Source: Neptunicoccus cionae (GTDB taxonomy: Bacteria; Pseudomonadota; Alphaproteobacteria; Rhodobacterales; Rhodobacteraceae). Taken from it: DNA of 64,000 nucleotides. The stretch is from assembly GCF_002860325.1 (NCBI RefSeq), contig NZ_PKOJ01000007.1, positions 218,995 through 282,994 of the forward strand, given 5' to 3'. Below the pieces are notes generated by a model. It searched no databases, was not told where the DNA came from, and saw nothing but the letters and a program-made list of their open reading frames with translations. Every line of letters begins with the position of its first letter. Within the stretch, counting starts at the first letter, position 1. This document shows, one piece after another, positions 9,629 to 18,731 of this stretch. A program made the position numbers and the translations under genes.

Positions 9629-10780
9629 TTGTCAGATATAACAGCAGAATTCCTAATCGTCGCAGCAGGCCGTGGAACCCGTGCCGGCAGTGGTATTCCC
9701 AAGCAATACCGGCCTCTGCGGGGCAAGCCGGTGCTCTATCATACCATTTCGGCCTGTTTGGCAAGTAAGGCGATCACACGGCTACGCGTGGTGATTCATC
9801 CGGACGACCTGCACCTGTATAACGACACGATCGCTTTAATTTCCGATCCCCGACTGGAACCACCCGTCTTCGGCGGGTCAAGCCGGAGCGAAAGCGTGCG
9901 CCGCGGGCTTGCCGCTTGTGACGGTAGCCACGTATTGATTCACGATGGCGCCCGCCCCCTGCTTGAATGCAGAAATATTGACGCGCTGCTAGAGTCACTC
10001 CGCCATGAACGGGCAGCTTTCCTTGCGGTGCCTGTGGTGGATGCGCTTTGGAAGGCGGAAAACGGCACAGCGCAATCGCCTGTGTCGCGGGACGGCTTGT
10101 GGCGCGCCCAGACACCGCAGGCATTCCGGCTCGACGACATCCGCACCGCCCATGCAGCCACCAGCGACGATCTGCCCGATGACGTGGAAACCGCAAAGGC
10201 CTACGGGCTTGAGGTGAGCATTGTTGAGGGCAGCCAGACCAACATCAAAATAACACAAGCCGGCGACTTTGCACTGGCAGAGCAACTTATGGGGGCAGAA
10301 ATGGACATTCGGACGGGCAACGGTTTTGACGTTCACAAATTCGGACCGGGCGATCATGTCACGCTGAACGGTATCAGGATCCCCCATGATCGGGGGCTGG
10401 TCGGGCATTCCGACGCGGATGTGGCGATGCACACCCTGACAGATGCGATCTTCGGGGCACTGGCGGAAGGCGATATTGGTCAGTGGTTCCCGCCAAGTGA
10501 AGCAGAATGGAAGGGCGCTGCCAGCGATATTTTCTTGCGCAAAGCTGTAGAACGCACGGCAGAGCGTGGTTTCACCATCACCCACATGGACTGCACGATT
10601 ATTTGCGAGGAACCCAAGATCGGCCCGCACACGACAGCCATGCGACAAAAACTGGCACAGATTACCGGCGTCGATGTTGATAGGATCAGTGTGAAGGCAA
10701 CCACGACAGAACAGCTCGGCTTTGCAGGGCGTAAGGAAGGGATTGCTGCACAAGCAACAGCAACATTGGTGAAACTATGA
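9629..10780 (+). CDS. ispDF: Bifunctional IspD/IspF enzyme of the MEP pathway
   Basis: Two steps of non-mevalonate isoprenoid synthesis in one 383-residue chain. The IspD half (about 1-225) makes CDP-methylerythritol from CTP and MEP, with the CTP loop AAGRGTRAGSGIPKQYRPL. The IspF half (about 230-383) makes the cyclic diphosphate, with metal ligands in GNGFDVHKF and HSDADVAMH and the closing KATTTEQLGFAGR motif. The fusion is common in alphaproteobacteria. The start used is a TTG at 9629; no in-frame ATG fits and the ribosome site is weak, so the start is the least certain part. It overlaps pgpA by four bases. Confidence 0.94.
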   Translation: MSDITAEFLIVAAGRGTRAGSGIPKQYRPLRGKPVLYHTISACLASKAITRLRVVIHPDDLHLYNDTIALISDPRLEPPVFGGSSRSESVRRGLAACDGSHVLIHDGARPLLECRNIDALLESLRHERAAFLAVPVVDALWKAENGTAQSPVSRDGLWRAQTPQAFRLDDIRTAHAATSDDLPDDVETAKAYGLEVSIVEGSQTNIKITQAGDFALAEQLMGAEMDIRTGNGFDVHKFGPGDHVTLNGIRIPHDRGLVGHSDADVAMHTLTDAIFGALAEGDIGQWFPPSEAEWKGAASDIFLRKAVERTAERGFTITHMDCTIICEEPKIGPHTTAMRQKLAQITGVDVDRISVKATTTEQLGFAGRKEGIAAQATATLVKL

Positions 10781-11268
10781 CAAGACTTCTGGCGACTTGG
10801 TTCTATTCGGGGCTTTTGCCCCTTGTTCCGGGCACTTGGGGGTCTGCTGCGGCCCTGCCCTTCGCCGTTGCCCTCCACGCGCAGGGCAGCTTTCCCCTGC
10901 TGCTGCTGGCCACGGTTGTTGTGTTCTTCACCGGTTGGTGGGCAACCACCGTAGAAACCCGCGGTAGGGAGAACCATGATCCCGGAGAGATCGTCATCGA
11001 CGAAGTTGCGGGCCAGTGGCTGACGCTGATGCCTTTGTCATTCGTGCTCTGGTCCCACGGTAGCGCTGTGACAATCCTGCCGTGGCCTGGGCTTGTGGGG
11101 GGCTTTATCCTGTTTCGCCTGTTTGACATCCTTAAACCCTGGCCGGTCAGCTGGGCCGACCGCAAATCCACCCCTTTCGGCGTGATGTTTGATGACATTC
11201 TTGCCGGTATTTACGCCGCTCTGGTGCTGAGTGTCGGTGGCTATCTCGCCCATGGCGGTTTTTCGTGA
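10777..11268 (+). CDS. pgpA: Phosphatidylglycerophosphatase A
   Basis: Inner-membrane phosphatase that converts phosphatidylglycerol phosphate to phosphatidylglycerol. 163 residues with several hydrophobic helices. The PgpA hallmark is visible: PGTWGSAAALP near the N-terminus, then DPGEIVIDEVAGQW with catalytic acidic residues, and RLFDILKPWPVSWAD. The ATG overlaps the ispDF stop (ATGA) and its own stop overlaps the next start, so three plus-strand genes are translationally coupled. Confidence 0.93.
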   Translation: MTRLLATWFYSGLLPLVPGTWGSAAALPFAVALHAQGSFPLLLLATVVVFFTGWWATTVETRGRENHDPGEIVIDEVAGQWLTLMPLSFVLWSHGSAVTILPWPGLVGGFILFRLFDILKPWPVSWADRKSTPFGVMFDDILAGIYAALVLSVGGYLAHGGFS

Positions 11269-11744
11269 TGCTTCCGGTTGATCTCGCCCGAGACACGCTG
11301 GCGGCCTGTCGTGCCCGTGGCCAGATGGTGGCAACAGCGGAAAGCTGCACGGGCGGGCTGGTTACGGCCAGCCTGACCGCAGTGGCGGGGTCGTCGGATG
11401 TGGTGGATCGCGGCTTTGTCACCTACACCAATGACGCTAAAATGCAGATGCTGGGCGTGACTAAGGCTTCACTTGACGCGTTTGGCGCAGTTTCAGAACA
11501 GGTTGCGGCGGAAATGGCGCAAGGGGCGCTTGCGCATTCAAAGGCGTTGATTGCTGTCAGCATCACCGGAATCGCCGGCCCGGGCGGATCAGAGCATAAA
11601 CCCGAAGGCCGCGTCTGTTTCGGTCTTGCAACTCCGTCGGATTGCATAACCATAACAAGGGAGTTTGGTGCTTTAGGACGTGCCGAAGTCCGCCTTGCTG
11701 CCACCGAATTTGCCTTGAAAGCCTTGCGGGACCAGACGTTCTGA
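11265..11744 (+). CDS. pncC: CinA C-terminal domain protein, nicotinamide-nucleotide amidase
   Basis: Stand-alone CinA C-terminal domain, a family that deamidates nicotinamide mononucleotide to nicotinic acid mononucleotide in NAD salvage. At 159 residues it matches single-domain PncC and lacks the N-terminal MoaB-like half of full CinA. The signature ATAESCTGGLVTASLTAVAGSSDVVDRGFVTY contains the catalytic serine and lysine region, followed by SVSITGIAGPGGS and KPEGRVCFG. The stop codon abuts that of the convergent gene through a TGATCA palindrome with no intergenic base. Confidence 0.92.
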   Translation: MMLPVDLARDTLAACRARGQMVATAESCTGGLVTASLTAVAGSSDVVDRGFVTYTNDAKMQMLGVTKASLDAFGAVSEQVAAEMAQGALAHSKALIAVSITGIAGPGGSEHKPEGRVCFGLATPSDCITITREFGALGRAEVRLAATEFALKALRDQTF

Positions 11745-12191
11745 TCAGCCGTAAAGCTCTTTCGCACGGCTCTCAAACGCACCAACGATCCGGCGCATCG
11801 CCTCGTTGAAGACAACCCCGATCACTGCTTGCAACATCGCGGATTTGAATTCGAAATCCACAAAGAAATCCACCTCGCAGCCGCCATTGTCCAGCGGTGT
11901 GAAAGACCAGTGGTTGTTCAGATAGCGGAAAGGCCCATCGATATATTCCACATCAATCTTCAGATCGTCGGGATGAAGTGTCACGCGGCTGCCAAACTGT
12001 TCGCGGAACACCTTGAAGGAAATCACCAGATCCGCGTCGATTATTTCGGTTTCTCCAACCTGTTTGCGGTCGCGTATACGCGCACCGGCACACCAGGGCA
12101 GGAATTTGGGGTAGGCCCCGATATCCGCAATCAGATCATACATCTGTTGCGCGCTATAGGGCATCTGGCGGGTTTCACTGTGCTTGGGCAT
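11745..12191 (-). CDS. RatA/COQ10-like START-domain protein
   Basis: Small START/SRPBCC-fold protein of the family annotated as RatA toxin or COQ10, thought in alphaproteobacteria to bind ubiquinone and assist respiration. The chosen start at 12191 (MPKHSETRQMPYSAQQMYDLI) gives 148 residues, the family size; an upstream in-frame start would add about 26 residues of poor match. Typical features are the N-terminal PYSAQQMYDLIADIGAYPKFLPWC, GPFRYLNNHWSF and FEFKSAMLQAVIGVVFNEAMRRIVGAFE. It stands alone between convergent pncC and divergent hpt. Which family role applies cannot be told from sequence alone. Confidence 0.88.
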   Translation of the reverse strand: MPKHSETRQMPYSAQQMYDLIADIGAYPKFLPWCAGARIRDRKQVGETEIIDADLVISFKVFREQFGSRVTLHPDDLKIDVEYIDGPFRYLNNHWSFTPLDNGGCEVDFFVDFEFKSAMLQAVIGVVFNEAMRRIVGAFESRAKELYG

Positions 12192-12310
12192 AGGCGGACT
12201 TCTACGATGGTGCGACGACAGGGTCACTAAGATTGTTTGTCGCGGGTACTGACATTTTGTGCACGACAAGTAAATTGGCGCCCTAACCAGATCAAACGGG
12301 GAATCGCCTG

Positions 12311-12853
12311 ATGGACCACAACAATTACGTCATCGACCAACTGATTTCGGCCAAATCCATCGCCGCACGGGTCGAGGCGCTGGCCGATACCATTTCCGAG
12401 CATTTCCGCGATACGGACAAGCTGGTGGTTGTGGGGTTGCTGCGGGGCAGTTTCGTATTCATCGCCGATCTGGTCCGTGAACTTGACCTGCCCTGCGAAG
12501 TGGATTTTCTGGAAACTTCCTCTTACGGAAATGAAATGCAATCTTCCAGAGAAGTCCGCATTCTCAAAGATTTGCGCGGTGAAATTGAAGGGCGCGACAT
12601 TCTGGTGGTTGAAGATATTGTGGACACCGGCCACACGTTGAAACACGTAATCGGTCTGCTGAAATCGCGAAATCCGGCCCGTCTGGAAGTCTGCGCCTTG
12701 CTTGACAAACCTTCCCGCCGGGAGGTGGATGTGAAAGCCACATGGACCGGTTTTGAAATTCCGGACGAATTTGTTGTCGGCTATGGCATTGACTATGCTC
12801 AGCGAAACCGGAACCTCGGCTATATCGGTTCGGTGCGTTTTATTCAGGACTGA
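12311..12853 (+). CDS. hpt: Hypoxanthine phosphoribosyltransferase
   Basis: Purine salvage enzyme that joins hypoxanthine or guanine to PRPP. 180 residues, as usual for bacterial Hpt. The PRPP-binding signature [14 protein letters not shown] (about residues 97-110) is intact, with the PPi loop LLRGSFVF and the base-site segment [22 protein letters not shown] ending RNLGYIG. It begins 120 bases from the divergent RatA-like gene and ends one base before the convergent LysR gene. Confidence 0.95.
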   Translation: MDHNNYVIDQLISAKSIAARVEALADTISEHFRDTDKLVVVGLLRGSFVFIADLVRELDLPCEVDFLETSSYGNEMQSSREVRILKDLRGEIEGRDILVVEDIVDTGHTLKHVIGLLKSRNPARLEVCALLDKPSRREVDVKATWTGFEIPDEFVVGYGIDYAQRNRNLGYIGSVRFIQD

Positions 12854-12854
12854 T

Positions 12855-13724
12855 CTAACCGGCGAGCAACGCGCCGTGACCTGCGATACGTTCCTCCAGA
12901 AACGCCCGACAGGCAACAATACGGGGAACGGCATCCAGATCTTTATGATTGGCGACCCAAATTCCGGTGTCCATGCGTTCAAAATAACCCGGCACCTGTC
13001 TCAGGGCCGGGAACTCCTTCGTTAGAAAACACGGCAAGAGCGTCACCCCAAGCCCCGCCAAGCAAAGCCCCCGCAGGGTGATGAAACTGTCAGCCGCACC
13101 GACGACAGAGCTGTCGTCAATATGGGATTGCTGCCACTGACCGGCACGCGCGCGCAGCAAAGGCCCCGACATCGACAGCCACGGGGGACTGGCCGGATCG
13201 AATTGCAAATCGACATGGGCATATACACCGAATCCAAGCCGTGCTACTTCGGTTCCGACCAGCCTGTCGGGAAGTTTGTCCGCAGGGCGCACTGTCACTT
13301 CCGCGTCCAGTTGTTCAAAGTTCAGAGGTTGGTTAGAGGCCAGCAGGTCCAGTCTCAGCTCCGGATGGGTTGCCTGTAGTCCGGCTATCATATCGGGCAG
13401 AATAGTTGCACACAGCGAATCTGTTGAGGTGATACGCACAGGTCCGCGCACGCCTGCGCCCTGCCCTGACACCGCACGATCCGCAGTCTCCATAGCGCCG
13501 CGCAGGTCTTTCAGTGCCTCTATCAGACCGGTCTGATCCGCGCGGAGACGATAACCGTTACGGGCACGATCGAATATCCGGATGGCGTGGCGGTCCTGAA
13601 AACCGGTCACACGGCGCAAAACCGTTGCATGGTTCACCCCAAGCACCCGCGCAGCAGCATTTAACGAGCCCTGCTCTGCCACTGCGAGAATAAAACGGTA
13701 GTCATCCCAATTTTCGTGATCCAT
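12855..13724 (-). CDS. LysR-family transcriptional regulator
   Basis: Transcription factor of 289 residues. N-terminal winged HTH (QGSLNAAARVLGVNHATVLRRVTGFQ) and a LysR substrate-binding domain with the hinge GPVRITSTDSLCATILP. It is divergent from the cytochrome c' gene, with 108 bases between start codons. That gap holds a perfect 14-bp palindrome and long inverted arms, so autoregulation and control of the cytochrome gene are likely. The effector is unknown. Confidence 0.9.
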   Translation of the reverse strand: MDHENWDDYRFILAVAEQGSLNAAARVLGVNHATVLRRVTGFQDRHAIRIFDRARNGYRLRADQTGLIEALKDLRGAMETADRAVSGQGAGVRGPVRITSTDSLCATILPDMIAGLQATHPELRLDLLASNQPLNFEQLDAEVTVRPADKLPDRLVGTEVARLGFGVYAHVDLQFDPASPPWLSMSGPLLRARAGQWQQSHIDDSSVVGAADSFITLRGLCLAGLGVTLLPCFLTKEFPALRQVPGYFERMDTGIWVANHKDLDAVPRIVACRAFLEERIAGHGALLAG

Positions 13725-13727
13725 TCG

Positions 13728-13805
13728 GACAGTCTAGTGCAAATTTGCACAATGAGCCGTCAATTATTTGTGAGTATCTTTTGAAAATGCACAAGCTAGA
13801 CTGTC
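13728..13805. promoter_or_regulatory. Symmetric operator region between the LysR gene and cytochrome c' gene
   Basis: The divergent gap holds a perfect 14-bp palindrome GTGCAAATTTGCAC (13737-13750) that fits the T-N11-A LysR box. It also holds a perfect 10-bp inverted pair, GACAGTCTAG (13728-13737) and CTAGACTGTC (13796-13805), 58 bp apart. A TGCA half site lies next to each outer arm. The layout suggests a regulator bound at two sites and controlling both directions; the identification of the binding protein is inference from position. Confidence 0.6.
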
Positions 13806-13832
13806 AGAGAAATCAACCTAAGGGAGCCAGAC

Positions 13833-14297
13833 ATGAAAACCATCCTCGCCACCACCGCTACCGCGCTTGTCCTTTCTGCAGGGGTTTTCAGCCCTGCTGT
13901 CGCCAATGAAGCCGCCATCAAGGCACGTCAGTCCCTGATGCAGCTTTATGCGTTCAATCTGGGACAACTGGGCGCTATGGCCAAGGGTACAATGGAATAC
14001 GATTCCGGCGCTGCGCAGGCCGCAGCAGACAACCTGTTGGCTGCTGCGAGCATGAACCAGATGGCGATGTGGCCGGAAGGGTCTGACAATGTGGCCATGG
14101 CTGGTAAGACAGCTGCACTTCCGGAAATCTGGACCACTTTCCCGAAAATCACCGAAAGCAGCCAGGCGCTTGTTGCTGCTGCCGAATCCATGGCGTCAGT
14201 TGCAGGAAACGATCTTGATTCCCTGCGTGGTGCGATGGGTGAAATCGGTAAATCATGTGGTGGCTGTCACAAAAGCTTCCGCGCTTCCAACGATTGA
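13833..14297 (+). CDS. cycP: Cytochrome c' family protein
   Basis: Exported c-type cytochrome of the four-helix cytochrome c' class. 154 residues: a signal peptide ending near SPAVA (about residue 24), four amphipathic helices, and the single C-terminal heme site CGGCHKSF about ten residues from the end, the location expected for cytochrome c'. Proteins of this family bind NO or CO in the periplasm. A good ribosome site (AAGGGAG) precedes the ATG. The divergent LysR gene is its likely regulator. Confidence 0.9.
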   Translation: MKTILATTATALVLSAGVFSPAVANEAAIKARQSLMQLYAFNLGQLGAMAKGTMEYDSGAAQAAADNLLAAASMNQMAMWPEGSDNVAMAGKTAALPEIWTTFPKITESSQALVAAAESMASVAGNDLDSLRGAMGEIGKSCGGCHKSFRASND

Positions 14298-14322
14298 TCC
14301 CCAGTAAAACGAACGGGATCAA
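14294..14322. terminator. Inverted repeat between convergent genes
   Basis: An 8-bp perfect stem, TTGATCCC and GGGATCAA, spans 14294-14322 and includes the cytochrome stop codon. The next gene is convergent. There is no clear T-run, so it is only a weak terminator candidate. Confidence 0.35.
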
Positions 14323-14337
14323 GTAAACAGCACGGCC

Positions 14338-15300
14338 TCAGGCAACAGCAGCTTTTGTTGCCTCGGCCAGCCTTCCGGCGAACCAGTCCTGATAGGTCCG
14401 GATCAGGATATGGGGAATTAGCAGGCTCCCCGCGCCAAGAGAGATCACGGCCAACATTTGTGCAAAACTGCCATGCCCCGATTCTATCGCCAGCATTTGC
14501 ACTGCACTGAATGCGGCCAGCGGGAAACAGAAGTTTCCCCAATCCGCCGACCACCCGCCCCGCGCCATCCACGGGATCAGCGGCAGGAGCACAAGGCCGG
14601 TCAGATTCGTGACAATCCAGAACGTTGAGAACCACGGCGCACCGTCCAGTTGGTGAACCCCGAGCGCAACAAGGGCCGGTGGCACCAGAAAAACGGCATA
14701 ACTGCTGCGATGATGATGGGGTACGGTGGCCCGCCAACCATTCCAGACGCTTACGGCTAGGATTATCGCCCACAGGGGCACAGACAGCAGCAGAACCGCG
14801 CGGCTGAAACCGATGTGGCCCAATTCCGGTCCAGCCAGTGTCGCGACTAAAACCCCTACAGCAGGCAACAGGAACACCGGTGTCACTTGTGACAGAGTGC
14901 TGTGGTGGCGCAGCAGGATCAACACCACAGAGATGAAATAGATCAGATGCAATCCAAGCGCCATCCACCACACCAGAAATGCCCCGAGGCTGGTGTAAGG
15001 AAGCAAAAACGCCGCCATTGCCATAGCGCACATAGATCCTGCCGAAACCGAACCGCGCGCCGGATCAATCATCAGGTCATCCCAAAGTACACTTGGCCTG
15101 ATGCAGAGTTTAGCGACATAGCTGCTGAGCGTGACAAGCAGGATCAGCGTCGCCCCGAGCCCGAGCCATTCCCCGACATCCGCCGGCACCTCCCAGATAC
15201 GGGCCGCAGCACGCCAGGCCAGTGACAGACCAAACAGCCCGAGAAGGCTGGGGAACAAGGCAGGTGGCGTGCGGCGCCAGAAGTGATTGAACATGGCCAT
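14338..15300 (-). CDS. TDT/SLAC1-family membrane protein (TehA-like)
   Basis: Integral membrane protein of the tellurite-resistance/dicarboxylate transporter family, related to TehA and plant SLAC1 anion channels. Starting at MAMFNHFWRRTPPALFPSLLG (15300) it has 320 residues and about ten hydrophobic helices. The N-terminal PPALFPSLLGLFGLSLAWR matches the first helix of the family. An in-frame extension to 15417 would overlap the divergent speB gene and looks non-coding. The substrate cannot be deduced. Confidence 0.82.
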   Translation of the reverse strand: MAMFNHFWRRTPPALFPSLLGLFGLSLAWRAAARIWEVPADVGEWLGLGATLILLVTLSSYVAKLCIRPSVLWDDLMIDPARGSVSAGSMCAMAMAAFLLPYTSLGAFLVWWMALGLHLIYFISVVLILLRHHSTLSQVTPVFLLPAVGVLVATLAGPELGHIGFSRAVLLLSVPLWAIILAVSVWNGWRATVPHHHRSSYAVFLVPPALVALGVHQLDGAPWFSTFWIVTNLTGLVLLPLIPWMARGGWSADWGNFCFPLAAFSAVQMLAIESGHGSFAQMLAVISLGAGSLLIPHILIRTYQDWFAGRLAEATKAAVA

Positions 15301-15374
15301 AATGTTTTTATTGCAGTGAATGCTGTCATAGGCCAACCATGATTTCAGATTTCGCGACGATAAGGAGCATGGGG

Positions 15375-16343
15375 ATGGCAGAACACGGGTATAACAGCGG
15401 GCGGTTGAACCTGCCATTCGTCGGCATTGCGACCTTTAACAAGAAGGACTATCTGGCCGATTGGGATGCACTGGATGCCGATGTAGCGATCATCGGCGCA
15501 CCTTATGATTTCGGCGCTCAGTTCCGCGCCGGTGCCCGTTTCGGCCCCCGTGCAGTGCGCGAAGCCTCTACCCTGTTTTCTTTCGGACATGCCGGTGCAT
15601 ATGATCATGAAGACGACGTCACATATCTGGGGCCGGATGTGCATATTGTGGATATGGGGGATGCGGATATCATCCACACCGACACCATCCAAAGCCACGC
15701 AAACATCGAATATGCCGTGCGCAAGGCGCTGGCCGCCAATGCCCTTCCGGTGACGATCGGCGGCGATCATTCGATCAACATCCCCTGTATCAACGCTTTT
15801 GACGGGGAAGATGACATTCACATTCTACAAATAGACGCCCATCTCGACTTTGTGGATGAACGGCACGGGGTACGCTTCGGCCACGGCAATCCCATGCGGC
15901 GCGCAGCAGAAAAGCCTTATGTCAGCGGCTTGTCCCAGTTCGGCATCCGAAATGTCAGTTCCACCGCCAAGGAAGGCTATGACGCGGCGCGTGGGATGGG
16001 ATCGGATATCCTTTCGGTGCGGCAAATCCGCAAGATGGGTGTAGAGGCTGCGGCCGCGCGAATCCCTGCGGGTGCGCGGGTCTATGTGACAATCGACATA
16101 GACGGTTTCGATCCGTCAATCGCGCCAGGCACAGGCACGCCGAGCCATGGCGGTTTTCTGTACTACGAAGTTTTGGAGTTGTTACAATGCGTTGCCCAAA
16201 ACCACGAGATTGCCGGTATTGATCTGGTCGAAGTAGCACCCGACTATGATCATACCGGCGGTACAGCAATTCTGGCGGCCCAGATATTGCTGAATTTCCT
16301 CGGCTTTATCTTTCACGCCCGAAAATCATTTGATGCGGAGTGA
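15375..16343 (+). CDS. speB: Agmatinase / arginase-family ureohydrolase
   Basis: Manganese enzyme of the ureohydrolase family, most like agmatinase, which yields putrescine and urea. Metal-ligand motifs are intact: GGDHSI, DAHLDF and DIDGFDPS. The ATG at 15375 (MAEHGYNSG) lies seven bases after AAGGAG; earlier ATGs at 15369 and 15339 are less well placed. With this start it has 322 residues. It is monocistronic and divergent from the TDT gene. Guanidinobutyrase or other guanidine substrates remain possible. Confidence 0.88.
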   Translation: MAEHGYNSGRLNLPFVGIATFNKKDYLADWDALDADVAIIGAPYDFGAQFRAGARFGPRAVREASTLFSFGHAGAYDHEDDVTYLGPDVHIVDMGDADIIHTDTIQSHANIEYAVRKALAANALPVTIGGDHSINIPCINAFDGEDDIHILQIDAHLDFVDERHGVRFGHGNPMRRAAEKPYVSGLSQFGIRNVSSTAKEGYDAARGMGSDILSVRQIRKMGVEAAAARIPAGARVYVTIDIDGFDPSIAPGTGTPSHGGFLYYEVLELLQCVAQNHEIAGIDLVEVAPDYDHTGGTAILAAQILLNFLGFIFHARKSFDAE

Positions 16344-16402
16344 ATAATTACTCCGGGCGGGACGCTCCGCGGGGAGTATTTTTAGAACATTGAAGCCAGT
16401 CG

Positions 16403-17110
16403 CTATCCGCGAAAACCGGTTGCGATTACGAACTTTTCGGAACTGTCAGACCGGCTTGCAGGCGGCTTCACGTGGGCAACTTTGGTGAATTTCTGCTTCA
16501 GAATCTGTTGGAGATCACCTTCGGCCCCGCCGGCGAGCACTTTGGCAACAAAGGTTCCGCCCTCTTCCAGCACATCAAAAGCGAAATAGGCCGCGGCTTC
16601 ACAAAGTGCCATGATCCGCAAGTGATCGGTCTGTTTATGGCCGGAACTGGCCGCCGCCATATCGGACATAACAACATCCGCCTTGCCGCCCAGCCAGTCC
16701 TTGACCTTGTCGTCCGCGCCGTCTTCGAGGAAGTCGAGCACGTGGATTTCACAGCCCGGCACCGGATCGACTTCTTGCAGGTCAACACCAACAATGCGGC
16801 CCTGTTTTTTGCCGCGTCTTTCTCCGTGGGCATTGGTGCGTTCTGCAGCAACCTGACACCAGCCACCGGGTGCACAGCCCAGATCCACCACCCGCGCTCC
16901 GGGCACGAGAAAGCGGAACTTGTCGTCCAGTTCGAGGATTTTATAGGCTGCGCGGCCCCGATAGCCGTCCTTTTGTGCTTTTTGCACATAAGGATCGTTC
17001 AACTGCCGTTCCAGCCAGAGCTTGGAGGACAGACGTCGCCCCTTTGCCGTTTTAACACGCACGCGAAGGTCGCGTTGACCGCGACCTGATGATTTCTTTT
17101 CGTTCGACAT
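16403..17110 (-). CDS. rlmE: 23S rRNA 2'-O-methyltransferase RlmE (FtsJ/RrmJ)
   Basis: S-adenosylmethionine-dependent enzyme that methylates U2552 of 23S rRNA in the late 50S subunit. 235 residues. The SAM motif [15 protein letters not shown] is clear and the catalytic K-D-K-E residues can be placed ([37 protein letters not shown] and the final [11 protein letters not shown]). The N-terminus is basic ([19 protein letters not shown]), suitable for rRNA contact. It follows ppx with a two-base gap, so the two form an operon. Confidence 0.95.
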   Translation of the reverse strand: MSNEKKSSGRGQRDLRVRVKTAKGRRLSSKLWLERQLNDPYVQKAQKDGYRGRAAYKILELDDKFRFLVPGARVVDLGCAPGGWCQVAAERTNAHGERRGKKQGRIVGVDLQEVDPVPGCEIHVLDFLEDGADDKVKDWLGGKADVVMSDMAAASSGHKQTDHLRIMALCEAAAYFAFDVLEEGGTFVAKVLAGGAEGDLQQILKQKFTKVAHVKPPASRSDSSEKFVIATGFRG

Positions 17111-17112
17111 AA

Positions 17113-18222
17113 TTAATGTGGCCTGTTGCCTAGCACGCCAGCGGCGCTCATTTGACTGTAAAGCAATCCCTCGCGCAGACCTCGGTCCGCCACAGTGAGC
17201 CGGCTTGATGGCCAGACCCGCAGGATTGCCTGAAGGATGGCAGCGCCGGACATGATCAGTTCATGCCGGTCGGTGCCGATGCAAGGGGCCTTGCGGCGCC
17301 CTTCCGGACCGATGTTCAGATATTTCTGAACCACCTGGTCGATTTCCTGACGGCACATGGACACGCCGTCTACCTTGCAGCGTTCATAGCGTGACAACCC
17401 CAGATGGGACGCCGCCACAGTTGTCACGGTGCCGGAGGTGCCGATGATCTGGCAGTTCGCGCCATCCCCGATTTCCGGCGGTACAAATTCGTCAATCTGT
17501 TCTTCAAAGCAGCAGGACATCAGCGCGAATTTGGCGCAATCGTCATCCACATCGTGAAACATATCCTTAAGCGTTGCCACGCCGAGCGGTACTGATTTCC
17601 AGTCCATCACACGGGCTGTGCGGGTGCAGGTGCCCCCGCCCCGTTTGGTCAGGTCCAGTTCCACCAGCGCCTTAGCGCGGTTTCGCGCGGAGACGCCGCT
17701 CAGGTCCAGCCAGACCAGTTCGGTCGAACCGCCGCCAATATCAACGATCAGCAGTTGTTCGGCATCCTCCCCAAGATGGGGCGCACAGCTTACCACAGCC
17801 AGTCGCGCCTCTTCTGCGGGATCGATGATTTCAAGGTCCAGACCGGTTTCCCGGCGCACAAGGTTCACAAAGCTGGTGCCGTTGGTAGCACGACGGCAGG
17901 CTTCGGTCGCCACAAGACGTGAATGCTTCACCCCGTGCTGGCGCAGTTTTTTGCTGCAAATCCGTAACGCGCCGAGCGTGCGCTTGATAGCTGCCGGTGC
18001 CAGCGTACCGTATTCTGCAAGCCCCGCGCCCAGATGCACCGGCTTGGAGAAGGCATCGACCACTTCGAATTCCGTACCGTGCGGACGTGCGATCAGCATC
18101 CGGCAGCTGTTTGTACCAAGGTCCAGCGCAGCAAAAAGACCCCCGTCGGCTGATGGGGTTCCTTTGTTTTTCTGTCCTGTTCGACCGCTCTGGCGGAGCG
18201 GTTGCATATTGTTGGCTCGCAT
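17113..18222 (-). CDS. ppx: Ppx/GppA-family phosphatase
   Basis: Exopolyphosphatase/guanosine pentaphosphatase-family enzyme of the ASKHA fold, acting on polyphosphate or pppGpp. 369 residues. The phosphate-1 loop [13 protein letters not shown] (about 31-43) and phosphate-2 loop [18 protein letters not shown] are present, plus SGTVTTVAA. The first 29 residues are a polar extension; the second methionine (MQPLRQS) is an alternative start. It precedes rlmE in a two-gene minus-strand operon. Confidence 0.9.
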   Translation of the reverse strand: MRANNMQPLRQSGRTGQKNKGTPSADGGLFAALDLGTNSCRMLIARPHGTEFEVVDAFSKPVHLGAGLAEYGTLAPAAIKRTLGALRICSKKLRQHGVKHSRLVATEACRRATNGTSFVNLVRRETGLDLEIIDPAEEARLAVVSCAPHLGEDAEQLLIVDIGGGSTELVWLDLSGVSARNRAKALVELDLTKRGGGTCTRTARVMDWKSVPLGVATLKDMFHDVDDDCAKFALMSCCFEEQIDEFVPPEIGDGANCQIIGTSGTVTTVAASHLGLSRYERCKVDGVSMCRQEIDQVVQKYLNIGPEGRRKAPCIGTDRHELIMSGAAILQAILRVWPSSRLTVADRGLREGLLYSQMSAAGVLGNRPH

Positions 18223-18408
18223 GAGCTTGCACCAAATTCTGTTACTTTCAACCTATGGCGCTCTGCGGGTATTTACAAGTTTGTTATTTTTGTGTGCCGA
18301 AGCGTCACGGGTGTCGCTAAATTAACGGTCGCAGTCGAAAATGACCGACTTATAATGGCGCGAACACAATAGAGCTTTCTACAAGCATGAGAATAAGGAT
18401 TCTAGGAA

Positions 18409-18705
18409 ATGCCTGACGTCACAATCGTTTACTGGCGCGATATTCCAGCACAAGTCATCGTCGGCAAGGGCCGTCGCGGTGCCAAGGTTCAACTGCCAGA
18501 GCGGTTTGAACAGGCCATTGACCGCTGTGCCATGAAAATCGATGCCAAGGACACCGACAGCTATCTGGCGGAGTGGCGCAAGGCTGACCCTTATTTGGTG
18601 GAGGGAGAGCAAGGCGAAATTGCAGCCGCCGAAGCCGCCCGACTGGATGCGGAATACGACAAGGATCGCATAAAAACCCTGATCAACAACGACGGCTGGG
18701 ATTGA
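18409..18705 (+). CDS. Small virulence-factor-domain protein of the one-carbon cluster
   Basis: 98-residue soluble acidic protein (MPDVTIVYWRDIPAQVIVGK...) resembling the small family labelled virulence factor in databases. The name comes from an early screen and does not give a function. It opens the plus-strand cluster of MetF-like reductase, corrinoid methyltransferase and ferredoxin-ASKHA protein, and its stop lies 26 bases before the chosen metF start, so a role in one-carbon transfer is inferred from context only. There is no signal peptide or membrane segment. Confidence 0.75.
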   Translation: MPDVTIVYWRDIPAQVIVGKGRRGAKVQLPERFEQAIDRCAMKIDAKDTDSYLAEWRKADPYLVEGEQGEIAAAEAARLDAEYDKDRIKTLINNDGWD

Positions 18706-18731
18706 CCCTGCCCCTTTTGAAAGCACTGCGC

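Noticed and set aside
9493..9726. N-terminal extension of DusB
   Set aside because: The frame is open but the extension does not resemble the family, and the ATG at 9492 gives the normal start and length.
10777..11744. Competence or DNA-damage role for the CinA-like gene
   Set aside because: Only the amidase domain is present; the MoaB-like half typical of CinA is missing, so the NAD-salvage reading is preferred.
17404..18325. Plus-strand open frames opposite ppx
   Set aside because: They are antisense shadows in GC-rich coding sequence, with no family motifs or ribosome sites.
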